Assembly (NCBI RefSeq): GCF_039555335.1
Contig: NC_092647.1
Coordinates: 18,323,993-18,387,992, forward strand
Direction of reading: 5' to 3'
DNA: 64,000 nt
Source: Amphiura filiformis
Taxonomy: Eukaryota; Echinodermata; Ophiuroidea; Amphilepidida; Amphiuridae
Position 1 is the stretch's first letter, and each line of letters starts with the position of its first letter. The notes under the pieces are model-generated. The model was not told the origin of the DNA and made no database searches. It saw nothing but the letters and a program-made list of their open reading frames with translations. Below are positions 55,088 through 64,000 of the stretch, piece by piece. Both the position numbers and the translations under genes were made by a program.

Positions 55088-55420
55088 CTGCAATTCAATC
55101 AATTTGAAATAAACAAAAACAAGAATTGCAGGTCAGTGAATTATTTTAAGTTTACAACACCAAATAAAATTACATAAAACCTCGAGGAACTACTCGGCTC
55201 ATCAGTGGTGGTGCCAGGAATTTTTTCAGAGGGGTATTGGGCAAATTGAATTTCAGTGGGGAGTTGCAAAAGCAACACATTTGAGCATGATTGCCGTAAA
55301 AGTGGAATTTTCGTAATTTTGCGTGTTTGCTGGAGGAGGAGATCTGACTGGGGGTAGTGGAACAACCACTGCTGCTCATTAGAAAGTAAATTTGTCTTGT
55401 GGGACAGAAGGTTAATATGC

Positions 55421-55592
55421 TTTTCAAGTTGCAATCCATACACCCTTTATATGGAAGACATAACAGTCATCTTCCACACAGGGGGTGTAGATTTCAAATG
55501 GAGTCACCCATTCAGGTAAACCCATTTGAAATCTACACTCCCTGTGTGGAAGGTTTAAGTCATATCTTCTATAGGGGCGTATGCATGGATTA
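55421..55592. mobile_element. Palindromic MITE family A, well-preserved copy
   Basis: TTTTCAAGTTGCAATCCATA to GTATGCATGGATTAGG. The middle reads CCACACAGGGGGTGTAGATT, then the inverse GAAATCTACACTCCCTGTGT. Confidence 0.82.
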
Positions 55593-55687
55593 GGTAATTA
55601 ACTGTCAAGTTATTGTGGAGATCAAATTTGTTTTATTACTGTATGCAACTTAACTTTAAAATTGAAAGTTCAAAGCAACTCTTCAAC

Positions 55688-55887
55688 NNNNNNNNNNNNN
55701 NNNNNNNNNNNNNNNNNNNNNNNNNNNNNNNNNNNNNNNNNNNNNNNNNNNNNNNNNNNNNNNNNNNNNNNNNNNNNNNNNNNNNNNNNNNNNNNNNNNN
55801 NNNNNNNNNNNNNNNNNNNNNNNNNNNNNNNNNNNNNNNNNNNNNNNNNNNNNNNNNNNNNNNNNNNNNNNNNNNNNNNNNNNNNNN
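55688..55887. other. Assembly gap, 200 N
   Basis: A run of exactly 200 N, a conventional scaffold gap. The contig that follows starts with sequence already present at 39179. Confidence 0.98.
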
Positions 55888-56253
55888 AAATCACATTTAT
55901 TTATTAATCACTCTATGCATCCTGGATCAGTTACCCAAGGCCAAACTTACATTTCAAATAATTTAATAGTAGTATATTTATTCTATTAACAATTTAACAG
56001 TATATTTATTCATTAAAATTTAAAATGGTCAACAATGACACTAAATGAAAGATACTACATTTTTTAAACTTTTTTATCACTAATCTACAAAGATAAAGTT
56101 TGGGCTGTTAAAAGAGAACAATATTTTAATTAAGTTCTAGGGTGATTTTTTTCTGTCCAGAGTAGTAATTGCTATCTCCAGGTCATATTTCTTAAACTCT
56201 GCTTGTTGAATGGATACTTACTGAACTGAGTCACTACACATGAGGCTACTTAC

Positions 56254-56307
56254 TTTAGGTCCTCGGCTTCCTGGTGGTCCCTTGTATCCGCTTGGGACCT
56301 CTACCGC
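56254..56307 (-). CDS. Second copy of minor-helix exon 2
   Basis: 54 bp; one insertion and one deletion relative to 39543-39596 shift the frame in between. Confidence 0.75.
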
Positions 56308-56742
56308 CTGAAAAAATTAAAATAATACAATGTTATTCATATATTGAGCGTGGATCACTTACTGATTACTCTCTGGTATTTTTAGACAATTGACCTTATC
56401 AATCGTCATGTGCATGCAAGGAGTCACTGCCTCAAAGGCTACCAGTCGGGTGATCTTGTGCTTGGCATGCGAGGGGTTCAAGGTTGATTCCCATTGGTAC
56501 CAAGAACCTCATCATTCTCATTCTCTCTCCTTTTTTCGCTCCTTCTTTCCCTTCCAATAACAAAAACCATGGGTTGGGTTTAGGGTGCAAGCAGGAAACT
56601 CAAGAATTGGTTCTTGATTATGCACCTCACAAAATCATCTTATAATAAAGACAGAGTAATTCATTCAAGATCAGAATTCAATCCCTGATGGAACTATTAT
56701 ACTATTGGATATTTTAAATAATCTTAATAGCAGTGCACTTAC

Positions 56743-56791
56743 CGCAGGTCCTGGTGTGCCGTTGGTCCTCTTGGCTAACCTGGTGGAAATC
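56743..56791 (-). CDS. Second copy of minor-helix exon 1, frame broken
   Basis: 49 bp against 48 in the first copy. GCGCC is replaced by GCTAACC and other single-base indels remove the Gly-X-Y reading. Confidence 0.7.
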
Positions 56792-58990
56792 CTATTGGTG
56801 AAGGAAAACAAATTTCATGGTAGTCAGTTATGAAATGGTGCAAAAGATCTCTTATGATCACTTAACCCCATGGGTACTCTAAACCAAACTTTCAGCATCC
56901 AAGGTAATGAACGAACTCCTGGGGGAGGCACTAAAAAATGGATGACGGGATGTGCTGGCCACATTGCCCTTTTTTCAACTCCTTCCAAGAATTTCATTCT
57001 CACCAAATGAGCTGGTTTTTTTCATTATTTTTCTTCAAATTTTTCAAACATTTCAAATTTTGACATTTTTCAAAGAAATGTCAAATTTTGATGAATTTTT
57101 GCAAATTTTTGTATTAATGTTTATATTATTTTGACCTAAACTTTTTCTCAGTCTCACAGAAAGACCTCCTTTTTGGTAAGATTTTCTTCAGTTCTTGCCA
57201 AAAGACTCCCATTTTGGAGGACTTCTCACCTAAAGACCCCCTTTTAGGCGCTTCACGCCTCAATCGAAAAAAAAAAAAAAACCGCTGGTTTTGAACTGCT
57301 GTCCGCGCGACATCCGTTACTTCCAAAGATGAGTGCCCCACCCCCATCACCCCAGGGTAAGAATAGGAATAAACTTAAATTGCTAAATTGAGATCTAGAA
57401 GCTATATTTTGATTAGTAACCCAGATGATATGATCCATGGGGTTTATAACTTTTTGAGTGAATGTGCAAGATAGAAACAGATGCACATTAGTAATAATTT
57501 CAAAATTTGAAATTTTGCATGATAAGATGAAGAATGGCAGCTTGGTCATCCCAGCATGGGTAGTCAAAAGGGTTGCTTTGTGGGTAAGATTGCAGGAAAA
57601 TCGACTTCATTTTGCTAGAAGCCTTGATTTGTTAAATGAAATACGGTCTAAATTTACAGTTTTACAATGAATTGCAAAGAATTGCTGGATTATCGAAATA
57701 AAATAATCACAAATGGTTGTCATTGGCAATTAGGGAAATGAAATAGCTTTTCAGTATAGCAATGCACTTAATATCTGTTTTAGAACAAGGAAAAAGAAGG
57801 CATATGCATGAATTTTAACCAATACACTTTGGTTATACAAAGAAAAGAAAGCTTATGCATGACTCTTGACCAAGAAACTTGGTTTAGAACAGGGAAAAAA
57901 GGCTTAATGCATGATCCTTTTATGCTATGATACTTGGTTAAGAACAAAATAAAATATGGCTTATGAAATATAGCTTAGAGCTAAGTCATCTTAATATGAT
58001 TTTACATTGCATGATGAAGCCGAAGCAGAGATGGTAGGGAAAATGTTTGCTGAATGATGATAAGGAACTTAAATAATGATGCTTATACAGCTGAAAGAAT
58101 TTACAGCTCCTTTAATAATTATGCAGCAAATGATAATAATAGTATGATTCAGTTTAGAAAGAATATTGTTCAATTGCATGATTGTTGTATAGATGAGTTG
58201 ACCTTTGACATCACAGGGCAAAATAATACAATTTAGCGAATTATGGAAGGCCACATGCATCTTTTCCAACCAACTTGCAAACTTTTGCTTGATTTCCATG
58301 GGGTGGTATTGCATGTTAGCAGTTGTAGCTAGTGTTTGTTAAAATTTTGGTATTTTAAACTTCAACACCAAAGTTGATGCTAATATGTATCTTTCTCATC
58401 CCCACCCATGAAATGAAAACTATTTAGGCTTTAATCCAGTTGAAATCCATACACCACTTACGGAAGACATGACCTTAATCTCTCACAAAGGGGTGTAGAT
58501 TATCTTAAGATTTCAAATGAAGTCGCCCATTCAGGTAACCCCATATTCAGATAACTTGATTTTAAATTCACACACCCTGGGTATAAGATTAAGCTCGTGT
58601 ATTCCATAGGGGGCATATTGATTTTAACTGCAATGGCCCACAAGTATCAATAGTATCTTTAACTCTTATATGCTTGCATAATAATCTTTGAATGTCCTAG
58701 GTACAGTTACTCATTATCTGCACCAAGCAATGTTTCAGCTGTGATTTTTGAAAGTTGGTTATCTACTGAGACATTTGCTTAGAAAGATGATGGCCTGTAG
58801 AATACAAAGCCAGTATCATTGATTGCTAGAAATGATTGACAGAGCAGAGCAAGATGTTGAGGAGCTTTGGCATGATGTAACACTGGCATATCATGATGAG
58901 AGAGGGCGCTTCAGTTTCTGGATGCAAGAGCAAGATGAAAAGCGGTGAATCTTGCATCCTCCATATTGGAAACAAAAGATCAATACTCAC

Positions 58991-59044
58991 TTCGAATCTG
59001 GGCAATGAGCCAGGCTCACCCTTGATACCTTTCGGGCCAGGTTC
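58991..59044 (-). CDS. Second copy of the KGIKGEPG exon
   Basis: 54 bp, [18 protein letters not shown]; Gly where the first copy has Asp. This is probably the better version. Confidence 0.85.
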
Positions 59045-59126
59045 CTAAATCAAAGACGTATATCGGCACAAATGATTAACTACAATATAATAATACTTGT
59101 ATCGGCATAACACAGAATAAACTTAC

Positions 59127-59179
59127 ATCAAATCTTAATGGTTCGGGCTTGGTTCTCCTTTCTGACCCTTTGCTCCTCT
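59127..59179 (-). CDS. Second copy of the KGQKGEPG exon, 2-bp insertion
   Basis: 53 bp; GGGCTTGG replaces GCCTGG and breaks the frame after KGQKGEP. Confidence 0.75.
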
Positions 59180-60185
59180 CTAAATATAAGAAATGCCGCA
59201 CAAAATGTTACTACTGCTTGAAAACTGCCATGGGGATAGGCTAAAAACATAGATGGCATCAGGCAAATATTAATGTGGCCTTCATTATCAAATGAAGCAA
59301 TAAATCAATCATCAGTTATTCCAGTTGAAGTCCATACACTTCTATAAGGAAGACATGCCCTTAATAACCCACACAGGGGTATCAATTTCAAATGGAGTCG
59401 CCCATCAGGCAAAAACCCATTTGAAATTCACACTCCCTGTGTAGGGAGATTAAGGGCATATCTTCCATAGGGGGGTGTATGGATTTCAACTGGAATAACT
59501 CAAATAACAATTCGCTGTCGTGAGTTCATGTAAGAATATATAAACTGTTGCTAGGTCCACCGGATCACGCTTTCTTTACTACTTAACCACTGATCGAAAT
59601 GATCACAACGCAAAGCCTATGGCATATCAACATTCGAACAGGTGTACGAGCCCAGGCTTGGAGCAGTAAATAAATGGTTACTAATGCAGCACAAGGCGAC
59701 AGCAAATTATTGAATCCACCTTAGAACATCGCATTGGGCAGCTATTATGTAGGTGGGTTTCAATCATAATCTCACTATGTTGCCATAAAATGATCAGAAA
59801 CCTTTCCTGCCAGTTCTACTAATATTATTTCATAATTTTCAACAAAGAATAACAAAATTAAAAATTGGATAGAAATTGTATATTACAGCTTTAAAAAGCA
59901 ACAGCGATAAAATGAATCAGATTTTGGATTAATGGCAACAAGATTTATGACTTGTTAACCCCTATGAGAACTACCTGCCTATTGGACAAAAAAGAAGTTT
60001 TCATTTCAGTTGGACCAATCAGCAACATTGTTAGAATAATTTCTCAACGCAAACAAATTTTGGTGAATTTTTTGCAATGCTCCATTCTGATTGGTGATTA
60101 AAATGAAGATGTCAATCAGAGGCAATGTTACATGGGCAGGTAGTGCTTAGGGGTTTATTTTCAACCTAATGCAATCGGAACTTAC

Positions 60186-60196
60186 TGGTTCTGGTG
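60186..60196 (-). CDS. Second copy of the candidate microexon
   Basis: CACCAGAACCA with the same GAGCAG tandem acceptor and GTAAGT donor as 43449. Confidence 0.5.
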
Positions 60197-61469
60197 CTGC
60201 TCAGGTTCCAACGATGAAAATAACAGGTTACGAGGTAACAGAAGAAAGAAAAAACAAAAAAGTACAAAAATTATTATTAGCTGGCAATGATAAAAATTTG
60301 TTGCGTGCTAACCAAGACAAAAAAAAATTAGCTTAAATGTGTTGGTGCTGCTCGGCATTCAAGAAAACAGATATCCTGAAACAAATGTCAGAAAAGTGTT
60401 CGTCATTAATGTTGATAGCATGTACTCATAAAGGAGCAAACTTCAAGCCTTGAACTAATCAGAGTCACAGTATCTTTTGACTAATATTTAGTCGGTTTTT
60501 CTTTCTTTTTTTTTTAATTTCATGATAAAAATGATTTCAACAATAATTATTTTGTCTTGATAGTTTCAAAGTTTTAGTGGCAAACTGCTTGTCACTTGAT
60601 ATAAAGTAATTTTGGTTTTTCTTGGAAATACAATCGGCACATTTTTGTTTAGTCATAGCCTGAGAGTTTGTGCCTTGTATGAATACATTAACGTAATGTC
60701 TATGTTAGGGTTAATAAGAAACGAGCAAGATGTTAATGTTAGTAAATCATGCAAGCTTAGCTTCATCTCTAGTGACTAAGTTCATAACTTCTCCTTCACA
60801 ACATATTGGAGATATCAAAGGATGAACCAAGTCACTGGAGATGAGTGTTTTTATTTGGGCTATTTCATCTAAAATCAGATACCCCCTATGAAGACATAAC
60901 CTTATCTTCAACACAGGGAGTGTAAATTTCAAATGGGATTACCCGAGTGGGTGACTCCATTCGTAATATACATCCCCCCTGTGTGGGAGATTAAGGTCAT
61001 GCATTCCATAAGGGGTGAGGATTTCATCGGGAATAGCCCATGGAGTAGAGATAAACAGAAAAAGAAATGGCAAGTGCAAAACTGAAAAAAGTTTCAGTAA
61101 AAACAAAGAAAAAAGTAAAAATAATAATTTCAGGCCATTGCACACTAATTTGTGATTCAAAAACTGTGATTGTTGCTAGCAAAACATTGCCAGTCTTGTG
61201 AAAAATTGATATTTTGGATGTTCTGGCAATGCCCATTTGTGTCAAATTCACTTGATGAAAACCATAGGAAGTGAAAAAACAATTGCTTAATTGATAAATT
61301 TATCAAATCGGAAGAAAATCTTGCCAATATAAAATTCACTTTAAAAAGGATAGCTAAAGCAAGAAGACCAGCAATAGTACTCCAGCCTCAAGACAGCTGA
61401 TAGAAAAGCAGAAATAACAAAAGGAGTTAGCAAGTTATAAATAATCAACATGTATTTAAAACTTTGTAA

Positions 61470-61825
61470 TATTCTGTATGCAAAGCTGAATAAAATTTCA
61501 CATATTTAACCGTTTTCTTTAACCCTGCCCTTTCTCAAATTGTTAATATTCTGTATCCAAAACCTATGATTTCGATAAAATTCATAAATACCTTTTTCTT
61601 TGACCCTGCCATTCTCAAAGCATTAATATACAGTATCAAAAACCCAAGAGTTTAAATAAAATCACTCTTTTCTTCTACCCTGCCTTTCTCAAATCATCAA
61701 TATTCTGTATCCAAACCCCAAGTTTCAATAAATTTAACCTTTTTCCTGAACCTGCCTTTTTTTTAAATGTTAATATTCTGTATCCAAAATTAAGTTTCAA
61801 TAAAATTCACATTACCCTTTTCTCC
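61470..61825. repeat. 77-bp tandem repeat, 5 copies
   Basis: Has one unit more (about 61610-61690) than the first copy at 44728-45030. Confidence 0.88.
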
Positions 61826-62283
61826 AACCCGTCTTTAATTTAATAAAAGCATTTCCCATTGGTTGATAAAGTTATACATCCATCAGATTGACCAACTGAA
61901 ATACAAGTTATTATTTATCTCTAATCATGCCCCATCAGGTGGTTTTTGTGCTTTTTGTGGAAGCAAAATATGGTCAAAAGTGAGTATGCCCAGTTCCAAC
62001 AATCAAAACCAATGGGTATTCGGTAGTAATAAGAGCAGAGAAGTTTTTTGGTAGATAATTAATTCACAGAATACATAACATATTCTTTGATATTTTTTTA
62101 ATACAGATTAAAAATTAGGGTTTAACTTCATACAAATCCGATTAAAAAATAAATCAACATGCATTTACTTGAATGGATATTCATAAAATGTTTTTGACTT
62201 TTTGAAATAAAATACATTTTTGTAAAAAAAAAAAGTGTTATTGCCGAAAACATTTGATAGTAGGGTGGGAGGAAGCTACTTAC

Positions 62284-62708
62284 GTGGTTTTTGACATTTC
62301 AACTTTTTACAATCAACATAATTGCTCTGGGAGTCACCCTGAGCTGACATAGTAAACTGAGGGCTAGCAGCTGCGCCTTGTGATAACTCTACACATAGAT
62401 ATGTTATTTCTTCACAGTTGATGTCATCCTGCGAGACCTGTGCTTCAAGATTGGCGAATCGAATCTGACTACCAGCTGTCAAACTCGCTGGCATCGGTTT
62501 GAGTGAGAACTTGACGATCAAGAAGGTTTCGTGAGCCTTGACCATCGGGGTTTGATGACAGGAATGTTTCCAAGTTCCACATATTGCTACCACGTGGCGT
62601 CGGCTCCAGTAGAACTGGTAGCTACGGTGGTATCAAATCGGATAGGTCTGCCGTCCAAAGGTACAGTGTTGTCATCTACATCCATTCCAGTACGTGCAAT
62701 CTCGACAC
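62284..62708 (-). CDS. Second copy of SURF module A
   Basis: 425 bp. The 3' two-thirds is open: [36 protein letters not shown] and [13 protein letters not shown]. Upstream it lacks two bases near 62487 and has one extra near 62595 compared with the first copy. Confidence 0.82.
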
Positions 62709-63225
62709 CTGTATATTTAATCAAAACATTCACAAATGGTCATATGACTCCACCACCAAAATGCTCTAGTTGGTGTTACCAATATATATCACACAAATGA
62801 AACTATGAAGATGTAAAGAAGAGGTGGGTTAACAGAAGTATATACTTGAGATTCTGCAGGTGATGCTGTCATGTCTATTCATAGGTTTTGATGCGATATG
62901 CTAGACCACACATAGTTCAAGGCATTAGCCAGAGGGGTGTCCAGGTGTCATTTTGACGCTTTGTTTTCAATTTGGACACCCAAAAATTCTGATTTTTATA
63001 ATGTAGTGAATAGGAAGCGGACACCCTGATTTTGTAGATTAAGGTATTTTGGACCATTTTGGACACCCTAAAGACACTTCACTTCATTACCTTGGATGTA
63101 GTGAATAGGAAGCGGACACCCTGATTTTGTAGAATAAGGTATTTTTGAGCATTTTGGACACCCAAAAACACTTCACTTCATTAGCCTTGGATGGATGTAT
63201 ACATTTTTGAATCTACCAACCATAC

Positions 63226-63663
63226 CTGAGCAATCGTAGTCGGAATGATTTCTTTAATACATCGTTGTTTGGTACAGCTTCCAGCTCAAAGTTTGGTCGA
63301 GGTCTTGGTCCTTTTTCCAATTCCACACACATGTATCTGGCTTCATCACAGGTCAGACCAGTCATGTCAAAGTTCATGTCTACTGCACCAAAGTTGACGC
63401 TTCACCAGGTCGCACATCTTTGTTTATTTGATATCTGGACAGGGTGTCACGTTGTTGCTCATTCATTCGTGGACCCTCGCAATCCTCCCTGGTACTGGCC
63501 CATACTTTCATACCCCACAGACCATCGCCAGATGCTCCACCACTACCAGCTGCAGCAAGACCCTGGAGGTCAAATAGAAGTCGGTTGTTTCTGGATCCTT
63601 CTAGCAGTTGTTGGCCTGCGCCTGAAGCCATGTTGTCAATAGCGAGGCCTCGCAGCTTCACGC
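63226..63663 (-). CDS. Second copy of SURF module B
   Basis: 438 bp. Open from [10 protein letters not shown] to INKDVRPGE, then one base is missing near 63400. The final 30 bases show the same frame problem as the first copy. Confidence 0.82.
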
Positions 63664-64000
63664 CTATCATAGATTGAGGGAGAAAAGGAATAAATTGTTA
63701 AATTTAAGGCACTCACATTGAATCGCTATATCAGACAGTCTAATATCATTGAATAATAGATTTTTGCATTCTTGTTAAGAGAATAATAGGTGTGTTAAAA
63801 TGCCTTGCAGGATGACCCAATATATTTAATAGTCCGTCTGTATGGACACTTGTACCTACACTAGGATCCCAGCATGCTAGTCAATCAGGGCACAGTTCTT
63901 TACCCCAATACATTGAAAGATGGGGAGTGGGGAAGAGCAATATATGGGGGGGTTCTGCATAAATAGAATGATTGTTTCACCGAGTCACATGGGCACATAT

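Larger units (their letters stand above)
50272..54665 (-). other. 4.4-kb intron
   Basis: No further SURF exon found. Contains MITE A copies (51102, 51950), a decayed tandem repeat of about 75 bp with CCTCATGCACCATGTCC at 51560-51770, a family-B fragment near 52500, a relative of the 43220 element and a foldback at 53619. Confidence 0.6.
55888..64000. repeat. Second copy of the 8-kb block, probable haplotig
   Basis: Starts AAATCACATTTATTTATTAA like 39179 and stays collinear to 64000 (matching 47202). Exon copies: 56254-56307, 56743-56791, 58991-59044, 59127-59179, 60186-60196, 62284-62708, 63226-63663. It has frameshifts where the first copy is clean and the reverse. Duplicated minor-helix exons upstream of SURF modules would make no sensible protein, so an alternative haplotype placed in tandem is the best reading; a true duplication is not excluded. 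Confidence 0.85.

Noticed and set aside
55613-55966. Frames running through the N run
   Set aside because: Artefacts of undetermined bases.
55888-64000. A second collagen gene upstream of the first
   Set aside because: Too similar to 39179-47202 including intron repeats, begins abruptly at a gap, and lacks its own telopeptide and helix exons.

Overview
This is animal nuclear DNA: AT-rich, intron-dominated and full of minisatellites and short foldback elements. Almost all of it belongs to one gene on the minus strand, a fibrillar (clade-A-like) procollagen alpha chain read from right to left. The N-propeptide is built from SURF modules, the four-cysteine modules of about 140 residues known from sea urchin fibrillar collagens. 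That points to an echinoderm, or at least an ambulacrarian; I cannot name the species.

Layout in gene order, high to low coordinates. (1) SURF modules E (54666-55087), D (two exons, 50271-49264), C (48065-47636), B (46864-46427) and A (45906-45476). (2) An 11- or 14-bp microexon (43449), two sister exons carrying KGxKGEPG (42455-42269), and the minor helix (40080-39087). (3) The N-telopeptide with an APQ motif and a lysine (38465-38357). (4) A main helix of 337 Gly-X-Y triplets over 41 exons (38401 to 5709). Apart from one frame-broken 97-bp exon and the two composite end exons, these exons are 45, 54, 72, 99, 108 or 216 bp, phase 0, and begin with a full Gly codon. (5) The C-telopeptide (5403-5462). 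(6) The COLFI C-propeptide in five exons (5113-1323), stop at 1323-1325. The signal peptide and first exons lie beyond the right edge.

The helix lengths add up: the two helical cross-link lysines fall at residues 84 and 927, 843 apart, the same spacing as K87 and K930 of vertebrate type I collagen. I therefore think the helix exon list is complete. Departures from the textbook chain are two Gly substitutions near the helix C-terminus, loss of the third C-propeptide cysteine, and loss of the usual C-propeptide N-glycan site.

After a 200-N gap (55688-55887), the segment 55888-64000 repeats 39179-47202 almost base for base, with small indels. The two copies correct each other's frameshifts, so they look like two haplotypes placed in tandem by the assembler. 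All the SURF exons contain frameshifting indels as written; most helix exons do not.

The introns hold a 4.2-kb satellite of a 75-bp unit (7807-11985), an 81-bp minisatellite ending in a possible retroelement endonuclease relic (16914-17990), a 44-bp array, two interspersed families with many copies, several foldback elements, two places where an exon edge has been tandemly copied into its own intron, and one ETS/CRE/YY1-like motif cluster. No RNA gene, CRISPR array, prokaryotic feature or convincing second protein gene was found.
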